Notes: a model not told the origin generated them from the sequence alone. Shown: positions 7,301-15,179, counted from the stretch's first letter. The stretch is 21,117 nucleotides of DNA from Acidobacteria bacterium 37-71-11 (GCA_002279285.1 NCBR01000018.1:1-21117); one strand, 5' to 3'. Numbers and translations: made by a program.

Positions 7301-9178
7301 ATGGGGAGAATGTGCGTGGTGGGGCTCGTGTTGGGGGTGGTCATGAACAGCGTGACGGCGTTTGCCGAGACACCGCGTGCGGGGGCCGAAACGTATCACT
7401 GGAACCTGAACGATCTCTACGCCACGCCGGCGGCGTTCGACGCGGCGCGGCAGCAGTTCGCCGGGCGGCTTTCCGAGTTCGACGCCCACCGTGGCACGCT
7501 CGGGCGGTCGCCGGCGGCGATGCAGTCCGCGCTCGACCTCTACTTCGGCCTCGCCAAGGAGTTCGGCCGGATCAGCTCGTACGCCTCGATGCGCTCGGAC
7601 GAGGACACGCGGGTGCCCGAGGCGCTCGGCGCCCGCCAGGAAGTGATGCAGCTCGGCGCCCAGTTCGCCGCAGCCTCCTCCTGGATCGCGCCCGAGGTGC
7701 TGGCGCTGCCCGCCGGCACCGTCGCCGGGTTCATCGAGCAGGCGCCGGGCCTCGCGCCGTACCGGTTCTTCCTCGAGGACATCGAGCGGCAGCGGGCGCA
7801 CACCCTGTCGCAGCCCGAGGAGAAGCTGCTCGCCGAGGCCGGGCTCGTGACCCCGGCGCCCTCGACGATCTACGGCGTCCTCGCCAACGCCGACGTGCCG
7901 TTCCCTGAGGTCACCCTTTCGGACGGCCAGAAGGTGCGTCTCGACCAGGCCGGCTACGCGAAGTACCGGGCGCTGCCCAACCGGGCCGACCGCATCATCG
8001 TCTTCCGCGAGTTCTGGAAGACGTTCAAGGGGTACGAGCGGACGTTCGGGACCACCCTCGACGCCGAGGTCAAGCGCGACCTGTTCTACGCGCGGGCCCG
8101 CAACTACCCGTCGTGCCTGGATGCGGCGATCGACGGCAGCAACGTCCCCGAGGCCGTGTACCGGACGCTGATCAGCGAGTCGAACCACGCGCTGCCGACG
8201 CTGTACCGCGCGTTCAAGCTGCGAGCCAAGCTGCTCGGCATCCCGGACCTGGCGTACTACGACATCTACCCGCCGTTGGTGAAGCACGTGGACATGGAGT
8301 TCCCGATCGCCAAGGGCGAGGCGCTCGTGCTCGAGGCGCTCGCACCGCTCGGCCCCGACTACGTGGCCACGGTCCGCAAGGGGTTCGCGTCGCGCTGGAT
8401 GGACGTCTTCCCGCAGCCGGGGAAGCGCTCGGGCGCGTATTCCAACGGTTCCGCCTACGACGTCCACCCCTACGTCCTGACCAACTACAACGACGACTAC
8501 GAGAGCGTGTCCACGGTCGCCCACGAGTGGGGCCACGCAATGCACTCGTACCTCGCGAACCGGGCGCAGCCGTACCCGACCGCGGACTACTCGATCTTCG
8601 TGGCGGAGGTCGCCTCGACGTTCAACGAGGCGCTGCTGCTGCGGCGGATGCTGTCGCAGGCGGCGACCGACGACGAGCGGCTCTTCCTACTCGGCAACTA
8701 CCTCGAGAGCCTGCGCGGGACGTTCTTCCGCCAGGCGATGTTCGCGGAGTTCGAGCTCACCATCCACGAGGCGGTCGAGAGGGGCGAGGCGCTGACCGGC
8801 GCCAAGCTCACGAAGATCTACGGCGAGCTGCTGCGGCGCTACCACGGCAGCGACCAGGGGGTCGTCCGCATCCCCGACGAGGTCACCGTGGAGTGGGCGT
8901 ACATTCCGCACTTCTACATGAACTTCTACGTCTACCAGTACGCCACCTCGCTGGCCGCCTCGACGCAGCTGGCGCGCGAGGTGCTCGACGGCCAGCCCGG
9001 CGCCCGTGAGCGCTACCTGGGCCTGCTCAAGGCCGGCGGCTCGCGCTACCCGTACCAACTGCTCAAGGAGGCGGGCGTGGACCTCGCGACGCCGGCGCCG
9101 TACCGGGCGCTCGAGGCGCAGATGAACTGGGCGATGGACGAGATCGAAAAGATCGTGGCAAGGCGCGACGCCAAGTAG
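7301..9178 (+). CDS. pepF: Secreted oligoendopeptidase F-type peptidase (M3 family)
   Basis: A 625-residue M3B metallopeptidase that cleaves short peptides. Residues 1 to about 22 form a signal peptide ending near AFAET, so the enzyme is probably periplasmic, unlike cytosolic PepF of Firmicutes. YHWNLNDLYAT opens the mature protein. The zinc motif HEWGH is at 408-412 in STVAHEWGHAMHSYLA, followed by the downstream glutamate helix (ADYSIFVAEVASTFNEALLL). The late FYVYQYATSLAAS and the C-terminal GGSRYPYQLLKEAGVD are typical of the family. ATG 7301 has a strong GGAGGGGA site. It is a single gene. A long hairpin repeat starts just after its stop. Confidence 0.93.
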   Translation: MGRMCVVGLVLGVVMNSVTAFAETPRAGAETYHWNLNDLYATPAAFDAARQQFAGRLSEFDAHRGTLGRSPAAMQSALDLYFGLAKEFGRISSYASMRSDEDTRVPEALGARQEVMQLGAQFAAASSWIAPEVLALPAGTVAGFIEQAPGLAPYRFFLEDIERQRAHTLSQPEEKLLAEAGLVTPAPSTIYGVLANADVPFPEVTLSDGQKVRLDQAGYAKYRALPNRADRIIVFREFWKTFKGYERTFGTTLDAEVKRDLFYARARNYPSCLDAAIDGSNVPEAVYRTLISESNHALPTLYRAFKLRAKLLGIPDLAYYDIYPPLVKHVDMEFPIAKGEALVLEALAPLGPDYVATVRKGFASRWMDVFPQPGKRSGAYSNGSAYDVHPYVLTNYNDDYESVSTVAHEWGHAMHSYLANRAQPYPTADYSIFVAEVASTFNEALLLRRMLSQAATDDERLFLLGNYLESLRGTFFRQAMFAEFELTIHEAVERGEALTGAKLTKIYGELLRRYHGSDQGVVRIPDEVTVEWAYIPHFYMNFYVYQYATSLAASTQLAREVLDGQPGARERYLGLLKAGGSRYPYQLLKEAGVDLATPAPYRALEAQMNWAMDEIEKIVARRDAK

Positions 9179-9180
9179 CG

Positions 9181-9292
9181 CCGGGAATAGGGAAGAGCGA
9201 AAAGGGAAGAAGGTAGATGGAGAACGAAGGCAGTCTTGCCTTTCCTCTGCCTTCTTCCTTCTACCGTCTTCCGTCTTCCCTTCCCTGACCGG
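9181..9292. repeat. Purine/pyrimidine hairpin repeat, copy A
   Basis: Starting two bases after the pepF stop, a purine-rich arm (about 9181-9233) is followed by a pyrimidine-rich arm (about 9247-9292). The arms pair imperfectly over about 45 bases: CCGGGAATAGGGA opposite TCCCTGACCGG at the outside, and GGTAGATGGAG...GAAGGCAG opposite CTGCCTTCTTCCTTCTACC at the inside. It shares words with copies at 15700 and 19073. No coding capacity is likely. Confidence 0.7.
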
Positions 9293-9334
9293 CCCTGCGA
9301 GCAGGATCCGGGCAACCTCGCGATGGCGGTCGCG

Positions 9335-9340
9335 TATCAT
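9335..9340 (+). promoter_or_regulatory. Possible -10 box of sppA
   Basis: TATCAT lies 26 bases before ATG 9367, after the hairpin repeat and a small CCTGC/GCAGG stem. The -35 region is not recognisable. Confidence 0.35.
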
Positions 9341-9366
9341 CGGGGGCGGAGCTGGTGGAGGAACCC

Positions 9367-11085
9367 ATGACGACGCGGACGAAGGCGCTGGCGGCTGTAG
9401 GTGGTGTGCTCGCGATCCTGGTGATCGGTGTGCTGGCCGTCGTGATCGGCGCGAACTACGCGACCCGGCACGTGCCGGGCGACAGCATCCTGACGATCGA
9501 GATCGCCGGGTCGATCCCGGAGTTGTCCTCGGGTTCCCCGTTCGGGGACCTCTTCGGCAACCCCACCCTGTCGCGTCGCGACCTGCGTGACGCGCTGGTG
9601 CAGGCCGTCTCGGACCCGCGCATCCGGGCGGTGCGGGTCAAGGTGCAGGAGTTCAGCGCCGGGTTCGCGACGATCGAGGAGCTGCGGGGGCTGTTGGAGA
9701 ACCTGGGCAAGGCCGGCAAGGCCACCTCGGCGTATCTCGAGACCGCCGGCGAAGGCGCACCGGGCAACGCCCAGTACCTCCTGGCCACGGGCTGCCGACG
9801 GATCGTGCTCGGCCCGATGGGCGACATCAACATCACCGGCCTGGCCTCGCGCACGCCGTTCATCCGCGGCACCCTCGACAAGCTCGGGATCGTCCCCGAA
9901 TTTCCCGGCATCGGAGCCTACAAGAGCGCGCGCTTCTTTTACACCGATAAGGACTTCACGCCGGCGGCGCGGGAGATGACCACCTGGCTGCTCGATTCTC
10001 TGTCGAGTCAGGTAGCGGCGGGGATCGCCGCCGGGCGCGGATTCACCCCGGTCGCGGCTGCCGGCCTGATTCAGCGCGGTCCGTTCCTCGGGCCCGATGC
10101 GCTCAAGGAGAAGCTGGTGGACCAGATCGCGGACTGGGAGACCTTCGTCGATGAGAGCTCGAACTTGAACGGGAGGAAGCTCGAGGAGGTCCCGATCTGG
10201 CGGTACCTGAAGGCCGACCGTCCAAACACCAGCGGCACCCCGATCGCCGTGCTGGTGGCGGACGGCGAGATCCTGCGCGGCGACAGCGGCTACTCGCCGA
10301 TGCCGGTATTCGGCGGCGACATCATGGGCTCCGACTCGATCGCCCGCGCCTGGCGCCAGGTGCGGGACTCCGGGGCCAAGGCGGTGGTGTTCCGAATCAA
10401 CTCGCCGGGCGGCAGCGTGGTGGCCTCCGAGATCATCCGCGCCGAGATGGCCAAGACCGCGGCCAAGATCCCCGTCGTGGTCTCGATGGGCGACGTGGCG
10501 GCTTCGGGCGGCTACTGGATCGCCTGCGGCGCGAACAGGATCATCGCCGATCCCGGCACGATCACCGCCTCGATCGGCGTCTTCGCCGGCCACCTCGACA
10601 TGACGAAGTTTTGGGACGACAAACTGGGCGTCACCTGGGGGAGGATCGACGCCGCCCCGAACGCCAGTTTCTACAGCTCCGTGGATCCCTGGACGCCGGA
10701 GCAGCGAAAGGCCGTACAGGCGTCCCTCGACCGGGTCTACGACGCGTTCCTGCGCCGGGTGTCGGCGGCGCGGAAGATGACACCCGAGCAGGTGAACGCG
10801 ATCGGCCGCGGGCGGGTCTTCACCGGCGAGCAGGCCAAGGAGAAGGGCCTCGTCGACCAGCTCGGCACGTTCGACGACGCGGTCGCCGTCGCCAAGCAAC
10901 TCGCGGGCTTGAAGCCGGACGCGGCGGTCAAGCTCACGTATTACCCGCGGACGAAGCCGCTGTGGCAGCGGATCCTGGAGAAGGACGACGCCAGCGCCCG
11001 GTTGGAGGCGATGGTCAGGGAAGCGATCGCCGGGAAGGTCGGGGCTCCTGGGCCGGTGTGGCTCCCCCCCATCCAGATCCAGTAG
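9367..11085 (+). CDS. sppA: Signal peptide peptidase SppA, long (67K) type
   Basis: A 572-residue S49 peptidase with one N-terminal membrane anchor (about residues 8-30) and two tandem ClpP-like domains. It degrades leftover signal peptides at the periplasmic face of the inner membrane. The catalytic dyad of the long form is visible: Lys186 in IGAYKSARFFYT and Ser380 in MGDVAASGGYWIA. FRINSPGGSVVASEII and the ASIGVFAGHLDM segment complete the C-terminal active half. ATG 9367 follows GGTGGAGGAACCC with a good ribosome site, so it is preferred over the in-frame GTG 9355. The gene is monocistronic and followed by a large palindrome. Confidence 0.95.
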   Translation: MTTRTKALAAVGGVLAILVIGVLAVVIGANYATRHVPGDSILTIEIAGSIPELSSGSPFGDLFGNPTLSRRDLRDALVQAVSDPRIRAVRVKVQEFSAGFATIEELRGLLENLGKAGKATSAYLETAGEGAPGNAQYLLATGCRRIVLGPMGDINITGLASRTPFIRGTLDKLGIVPEFPGIGAYKSARFFYTDKDFTPAAREMTTWLLDSLSSQVAAGIAAGRGFTPVAAAGLIQRGPFLGPDALKEKLVDQIADWETFVDESSNLNGRKLEEVPIWRYLKADRPNTSGTPIAVLVADGEILRGDSGYSPMPVFGGDIMGSDSIARAWRQVRDSGAKAVVFRINSPGGSVVASEIIRAEMAKTAAKIPVVVSMGDVAASGGYWIACGANRIIADPGTITASIGVFAGHLDMTKFWDDKLGVTWGRIDAAPNASFYSSVDPWTPEQRKAVQASLDRVYDAFLRRVSAARKMTPEQVNAIGRGRVFTGEQAKEKGLVDQLGTFDDAVAVAKQLAGLKPDAAVKLTYYPRTKPLWQRILEKDDASARLEAMVREAIAGKVGAPGPVWLPPIQIQ

Positions 11086-11096
11086 CGCTCCGGGGG

Positions 11097-11220
11097 GCGC
11101 CGCCGATAGCGGACCATCTGCGTTGTCGGCCTTCGGCGGTTCGGATCCTCACGTAGCCTCCGGCTACGCTCCGGTTCGACCGCCTCGTCCTCCTAGCATC
11201 TGGCCCACTCTCGGCGGCGC
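11097..11220. repeat. 124-bp imperfect palindrome after sppA
   Basis: The outer ends GCGCCGCCGA (11097) and TCGGCGGCGC (ending 11220) are exact inverted copies. The centre CGTAGCC-TCC-GGCTACG (11152-11168) is another exact pair. Between them the arms match in patches (CCA..TGC, GCGGTTCG/CGACCGC). This could be an intergenic repetitive element or a very large RNA hairpin. No T tract follows. Confidence 0.6.
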
Positions 11221-11417
11221 GGCTGCACGCCCCAAGCTCGGAGGCCCTGCCTATCGGTGGAGCGTTCGTCTTCGAGGGGGGCGCTTGAGGCTGCGCGGCA
11301 TGCGGCCGGCGCGGCCGCTCTGGCCACGGACAACGGTCGGTACGGCGCCTATGAGAGGCGGACGGTCGCCACCAAGCGAACCCATGTACGACGCCTCCTG
11401 GATCCGCACGCCGAAGC
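11221..11417. other. Gap with no recognisable gene
   Basis: Between the palindrome and the first small minus-strand gene I see only short open frames in both directions without family resemblance or ribosome sites, and GC-rich local palindromes near 11294-11330. If the downstream gene is a cassette its attC should lie here on the minus strand, but no RYYYAAC/GTTRRRY pair with a matching hairpin was found. Confidence 0.4.
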
Positions 11418-11585
11418 TCATGGATGTTTCAGAAATCTGAAGTAGAAGGCTGCGAATACGAGGACGATCCCTACGTTCACCGTCAGCCGTTCCCAGAACC
11501 GGTTTTGGAAGAACAAGACATCGATCGCGACGATCACGGCTGCCATCAAGACTACGTAGAGTGCGGTGGTCGTGTGGCTTCTCAT
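11418..11585 (-). CDS. Small two-helix membrane protein, unknown function
   Basis: A 55-residue protein starting at ATG 11583-11585 (MRSHTTTALYVV). Two hydrophobic helices are visible, about residues 8-26 and 36-52, joined by the loop FFQNRFWERL. The end is FYFRFLKHP. I recall short conserved hypothetical proteins with this xVLFFxNRFWERLxVNxGIVLVF pattern (memory, unverified). A GGGGAC sequence about five bases upstream may serve for ribosome binding. The frame is open further upstream, but that extension lies in the attC site and is not coding. G+C is visibly lower than in the flanks, as expected for an integron cassette. No function can be assigned. Confidence 0.65.
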   Translation of the reverse strand: MRSHTTTALYVVLMAAVIVAIDVLFFQNRFWERLTVNVGIVLVFAAFYFRFLKHP

Positions 11586-11623
11586 TTCAGTCCCCGTTGA
11601 GAAGTTCGGCGCTCCATCGTGCC

Positions 11624-11750
11624 GCCGAACGCTGCGCTTCAGCGGCACGCCGGCTAACCCTTCGGACCTTGCCATGGCACGATGATGAACCGAGACAGCC
11701 CGCTGGACAAGCTGGCCGGCCGGCGTGCCGGCTGCAAGTGCCTGTTAGAC
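11624..11750 (-). repeat. attC: Integron attC recombination site
   Basis: Read on the minus strand, the site starts with R box GTCTAAC (11744-11750), a nine-base spacer, then CAGCCGGCACGCCGGC. It ends with AGCCGGCGTGCCGCTG, a nine-base spacer and GTTCGGC (11624-11630). The arms pair over GGCACGCCGGC plus CAGC, with one extra C on the GTCTAAC side, matching the extrahelical base of attC sites. Spacing and sequence closely follow the consensus used for environmental cassette primers; the last R box differs from GTTRRRY at one base. It begins 22 bases after the stop of the gene at 11773 in the same orientation, and its length (127 bp) is in the attC range. Confidence 0.8.
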
Positions 11751-11772
11751 GCCCAGCTGGCACGGCTAGCCA

Positions 11773-12132
11773 TTAGTGCCCTCGCATTGCCCGAAGCCAC
11801 CCAAGGACTACCAGAGCGAAGCCACCGACCACAACGATGACGAAGACCGCTACCGCGATCGCCCTCAGCTGTGGCCTCGCACGGTCCACTCGCTCCGACG
11901 GCGCCTTGCCCACTTTCGCCCACTCGTCCGCAGAGATTGTTGCGACAATACTCCGAGCCTGGGCCTCGACCTCGGATGCAACGAAGATGCGGTAAAGAGA
12001 ACCCGCTCTGCTGCCCTCGACCTTTCTGATCTGCCGAATACCGGCCTCCTCCAAAGCGGCCGCGACCATATCCGCCTCGTACAACTGACGAGCCTGGAAC
12101 ACCATAATCGCCAAATCAAAATGACGTTCCAT
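11773..12132 (-). CDS. Cassette-encoded DUF2007-like membrane-anchored protein
   Basis: A 119-residue protein from ATG 12130-12132. The N-terminal ~60 residues (MVFQARQLYEADMVAAALEE, then YRIFVASEVEAQARSIVATI) resemble the small alpha/beta domain of DUF2007-type putative signal-transducing proteins, which start with a strand, an EAxxxxxxLxxxGI helix and end in an A..A..I helix. Residues about 91-112 form one membrane helix (VAVFVIVVVGGFALVVLGWL), so the domain probably faces the cytoplasm or periplasm from a C-terminal anchor. GAGGATCACCT before the ATG gives a usable ribosome site. It begins 22 bases after a GTTAGAC core and ends 22 bases before the attC, the normal layout of a gene cassette. 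Function unknown. Confidence 0.75.
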   Translation of the reverse strand: MERHFDLAIMVFQARQLYEADMVAAALEEAGIRQIRKVEGSRAGSLYRIFVASEVEAQARSIVATISADEWAKVGKAPSERVDRARPQLRAIAVAVFVIVVVGGFALVVLGWLRAMRGH

Positions 12133-12504
12133 AGGTGATCCTCATTTAGGTGCGTCTAACGCAAATTAGACGGACTATCGGAAATAGGCAAACCGAGCGT
12201 CGAAAGCTTGGTTTGCGTCTTCGGCTCACGCTCATGAAACCCTCCGAACCTCTTTGTAGAACTCATTATACGCTTCCCTAGAGGTTGAGGAGCCGTGCGG
12301 GATGTGCGGACTCGGAGTCCGTCCAATTCGTCCACAGGCTGTGTGACTCGCGAGCGGGGGTATGCGATCCGCCGGTGCGGTGGGGGGCGATCGCCGCGGA
12401 ACTCGCGGTACCGTCAAGATAGGCCGGCCTCCACCAGGGGAAGATAGGTCCTGCCGGATTGGGATGAGTCTGTTACCGAGAGGATCCGGGCCCGAGGCGG
12501 AGCC
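12133..12504. promoter_or_regulatory. Upstream region of the cassette genes: core site, hairpin, -10 box, palindrome
   Basis: On the minus strand, 5' to 3': a perfect 15-bp palindrome CGGACTCGGAGTCCG (12307-12321), TATAAT (12265-12270), GGAGGG (about 12240-12245), a hairpin with arms GCAAACC/GGTTTGC (12188-12194 and 12210-12216) extended by four pairs, then GTTAGAC (12154-12160) next to an inverted TTAGAC/GTCTAA pair. GTTAGAC fits the integron core GTTRRRY. A 29-codon ORF (12146-12235) follows the GGAGGG but crosses the core and is doubtful. No -35 is clear. Nothing else recognisable up to 12504. Confidence 0.4.
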
Positions 12505-13362
12505 TTAGACGGCGGATGCGGGGCCGCGGCGCAGGGTGACGAGGTCGACCTCGGGGGGGACGCCGAAGCGCAGCGGGATCGCGCCGACGCCGATGCCGCG
12601 GGAGACGTAGAGGAGCTGCTCTCCACGCTGGTAGGGGCCGGCGACGTAGGGCGTCGAGAGGCGCGCGAGGTTGACGCCGCGCGAGGGGAGTGCGATCTGA
12701 CCCCCGTGGGTGTGGCCGGCAAGGGTGATGTCGGCGCCGGCGGCGCGCGCCGAGCGCCAGCCGCCGGGCTGATGGCAGAGCAGGACGCGGAACGTCGCGT
12801 CGCCGCGCTCGATCACCGAGAAGTTCGGCCCCCACCCGGGGATCGCGTCGAGGTCGTCCACCCCGACCAGCACGATTGTCTCGCCGTTGCGCTGCAGGAT
12901 GGCCGTCTCGTTGACGAGGGGGGTGATGCCCACCGCCTCGAGGGCGGCCAGCGCGACGCGCGGGCCGGCGAGGTGATCGTGGTTGCCGAGGATGCCGAAC
13001 GTGCCGAGCGGGGCGTCGATGCCGGCGAAACCCTGAACGAACAGGTCGGCGTCGACCTGGCGGCGGTCGAGCTGGTCGCCGGTGAACACGACCACATCGG
13101 GCGCCAGCCCCTCGACGAGCGACCGCACCCGGGCGAGGCGCTCGGGCGGCATGAACGGCCCCGCGTGCAGGTCGGAGACCTGGGCGATACGGAGGCCGTC
13201 GAACGCCTTCGGCAGCATCGGGTGGGTGAGGGTGACGCGCCGGACCATCGGCAGTTCGGTGGCCTCGAGCCACCCCGAACGCGCGAGCAAGCTCCCGCCG
13301 ACGAACGCCATCGTGCCGTTCTTCAACATGCTCCTGCGGGTCAAATAGGTGACGGTCCTCAT
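12505..13362 (-). CDS. Tat-exported metallophosphoesterase (YkuE/COG1408-like)
   Basis: A 285-residue calcineurin-type phosphoesterase. The N-terminus TYLTRRSMLKNGTMAFVGGS has a twin-arginine motif (RRSMLK) followed by a short hydrophobic stretch, so export of the folded protein is likely. Metal-binding motifs are in order: SDLHAG (63-68), TGDQLD (94-99), GNHDH (126-130), the CHQPGG histidine and AGHTHGGQ near the end. Members cleave phosphodiesters or phospholipid headgroups; the substrate here is unknown. Start ATG 13360-13362 is chosen because it precedes the Tat motif; the much longer open frame upstream is antisense to the phosphatase gene. A TATACT -10-like box on the minus strand lies about 13388-13393. 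It is divergent from the phosphatase gene. Confidence 0.9.
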   Translation of the reverse strand: MRTVTYLTRRSMLKNGTMAFVGGSLLARSGWLEATELPMVRRVTLTHPMLPKAFDGLRIAQVSDLHAGPFMPPERLARVRSLVEGLAPDVVVFTGDQLDRRQVDADLFVQGFAGIDAPLGTFGILGNHDHLAGPRVALAALEAVGITPLVNETAILQRNGETIVLVGVDDLDAIPGWGPNFSVIERGDATFRVLLCHQPGGWRSARAAGADITLAGHTHGGQIALPSRGVNLARLSTPYVAGPYQRGEQLLYVSRGIGVGAIPLRFGVPPEVDLVTLRRGPASAV

Positions 13363-13443
13363 TCGGGCGCCATCGGCGCGGGGTGGAGTATACAGGGTTA
13401 TGTCAATCCGGCCGCGGGAGGTGCCGGAACCTTCTTTCTTTGC

Positions 13444-13449
13444 TAGACT
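13444..13449 (+). promoter_or_regulatory. Possible -10 box of the FHA-phosphatase gene
   Basis: TAGACT ends seven bases before GTG 13456, so the mRNA could begin at that codon. No -35 box is evident. Confidence 0.35.
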
Positions 13450-13455
13450 TCCCGG

Positions 13456-15087
13456 GTGATCAACAGGCCAACCGGCGAGTGGGTTTCCATGCCTGCGCTC
13501 ATCCCCCGGGACCCCGGCGCAGCGGCGGCCCGCGTGCGGGTGGAGCATGCGGCGCTCCGCTTCGGCCGCGACCCGTCGTGCGACGTCGTGATCGCGGAGC
13601 CTACCGTGTCGCGGCGGCACGCCCAGGCGAGTTGGGACGGGCGGGAGTTCGTGATCGAGGACCTCGGCTCCTCGGGAGGGACCTTCGTCAACGGCATCAA
13701 GGTGCAACGGGCCGTGCTGCACGCCGGCGACGTGGTGCGCCTGGGGCCGCGCACCGAGTACCTGGCGCAGCCGGAGGAGGCCTCGAGCGCGCTGGAGATC
13801 GCCGCCGGGCAGAGCGGGAGCGACGAGGGCGGGGTTCGCCACCTGCAGACGCTGCTCGAGGTCGCGCGCGCCATCAACGCGGCGACCGTGCTGGAGGAGG
13901 TGGTGCAGGTGGTGCTCCAGGCCGCGGTGCGCCTGCTGCGGGCGGATCGGGGCTGCGTGATCCTGATCGAGAACGGGGAGCGCCGGACGGTTGCCTGCCA
14001 TCCGCGCGGCCTGCCGGAGACGTCCTGGGCTGCGCGCAGCTCGCTGTTCGATCGGGCGCTCGCCGAGCGCCGGGTCGTGCACGCCGGGGCGGAGCTGTCG
14101 CCGTCGACGTCCATGGTGGCCCGCGGGGCGCTCCTCGCGGTCGCCGCGCCGCTCCTGGTCGCTCGCCGCCCGATGGGGCCGGCGAAGGACGCCTCGTTTG
14201 CGGCCACCGTCGAGGTCATCGGCGGCATCATGGTCGAGCGATTGAAGGAAGGCCACCGGTTCGGGCAGGAGGACCTCGGGGTCCTGGAGTCGCTGGCGGT
14301 GGACGCGGCCGTCGCGCTCGACAGCGCGCGGCTGTACCGGGAGGCTCGCGAGAAGGCCAAGATCGACCACGAGATGACACTCGCTCGCACGATCCAGACC
14401 GCGCTGCTGCGGCCGCCGCCGCAGGTCCCGTTCGCCGACGTCTTCGCCTTTTCCCAGCCGGCCCGCATCGTCGGCGGCGACCTTTACCACGCCGCGGTGC
14501 GCGAGGACGGCGCCCTGGCGGTGGCTCTGGGCGACGTCTCGGGGAAAGGAGTGCCGGCGGCGCTGATCATGGCGATGGTGCAGGGCCTCCTCGGGCTCCT
14601 GCACGAGCTCGGCCAGCCGATCGCCTCCATGCTGCCGGCCCTCAACCGCAGCCTGATCGCACACAACCCGGGCAACCGTTTCCTGACACTGGGCGCGGGC
14701 GTGCTCGCGGCCGACGGCACGCTCGAGCTCGCCAACGCCGGGCACTGCCCCCTCGCGGTGCTGCGCGGCGACGGCGCCGTGCAACTGGTGTCCCCCAAGG
14801 GACCGATCCTCGGCCTGCTGCCGGACGCCGCGTGGGAGACCGACACGCTGCGGCTCGCCCCCGGCGAGTCGGTCGTGCTTTACAGCGACGGAGTGTCCGA
14901 GTCGTTTTCCCCGAATGACGAGGAGTTCGGCGTTGAGGGGGTGCAACGCACGCTCGGCGGGCTCGCCGGCGCCGGCGCCGAGGATGTGGTGCAGGCGTTG
15001 CTCCGGGCGGCCGCCGCTCATCGCGCGGGGCGCGAGGCGGAGGACGACGTCACGCTACTGGTGGTGCGGTACCGCGGCTCGGCGTGA
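13456..15087 (+). CDS. FHA-GAF-SpoIIE/PP2C-type protein phosphatase
   Basis: A 543-residue cytosolic signalling protein. Residues about 14-100 are a phosphothreonine-binding FHA domain (RFGRDPSCDVVIAEPTVSRRHA, then DLGSSGGTFVNG). About 115-305 is a GAF domain (LRADRGCVILIENG to VDAAVALDSARLY), followed by a short helix and a PPM phosphatase of the SpoIIE/RsbU class. Metal ligands are intact: Asp342 in GGDLY, Asp360 in LGDVSGKG, Asp478 in YSDGVSES and Asp531 in EDDVTLL. Such enzymes usually dephosphorylate anti-anti-sigma factors or FHA/kinase partners. None is nearby, so the pathway is unknown. GTG 13456 fits a leaderless start; ATG 13489 (MPALI), right at the FHA domain, is a good alternative. 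Confidence 0.92.
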   Translation: MINRPTGEWVSMPALIPRDPGAAAARVRVEHAALRFGRDPSCDVVIAEPTVSRRHAQASWDGREFVIEDLGSSGGTFVNGIKVQRAVLHAGDVVRLGPRTEYLAQPEEASSALEIAAGQSGSDEGGVRHLQTLLEVARAINAATVLEEVVQVVLQAAVRLLRADRGCVILIENGERRTVACHPRGLPETSWAARSSLFDRALAERRVVHAGAELSPSTSMVARGALLAVAAPLLVARRPMGPAKDASFAATVEVIGGIMVERLKEGHRFGQEDLGVLESLAVDAAVALDSARLYREAREKAKIDHEMTLARTIQTALLRPPPQVPFADVFAFSQPARIVGGDLYHAAVREDGALAVALGDVSGKGVPAALIMAMVQGLLGLLHELGQPIASMLPALNRSLIAHNPGNRFLTLGAGVLAADGTLELANAGHCPLAVLRGDGAVQLVSPKGPILGLLPDAAWETDTLRLAPGESVVLYSDGVSESFSPNDEEFGVEGVQRTLGGLAGAGAEDVVQALLRAAAAHRAGREAEDDVTLLVVRYRGSA

Positions 15088-15173
15088 CCGCGGCCCGCAG
15101 CTCCCCGTCGCTCGGCGCCCACCCCACAGCCAGGCCACTGTTTCGATGGCGCCGGGGGCCTGGACGGCGGCGG

Positions 15174-15179
15174 TAGAAT
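15174..15179 (+). promoter_or_regulatory. Possible -10 box of the thioredoxin-like gene
   Basis: TAGAAT lies 35 bases before ATG 15215, leaving a short leader with a run of G residues as ribosome site. No good -35. Confidence 0.4.

Noticed and set aside
7169..8545. Minus-strand frame of about 458 codons opposite the M3 peptidase
   Set aside because: Antisense shadow of a gene with an intact HEWGH site and normal family length; composition is typical of high-GC noise.
11257..11445. Plus-strand ORF of 62 codons in the gap after sppA
   Set aside because: No ribosome site, no family resemblance, and it overlaps the end of the small membrane gene on the other strand.
11586..11675. N-terminal extension of the small membrane protein by 30 residues
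   Set aside because: The extension is translated from the attC site. The membrane protein has its own ATG with a plausible ribosome site at 11585.
12146..12235. 29-codon minus-strand ORF after a GGAGGG sequence
   Set aside because: It crosses the GTTAGAC core and hairpin, is Arg-rich and has no recognisable similarity. A leader peptide cannot be excluded.
12505..15021. One very long minus-strand open frame of over 800 codons
   Set aside because: Only the part from 13362 leftwards is the phosphoesterase. The rest is antisense to the FHA-phosphatase, is Arg/His/Gly rich and reflects high G+C.
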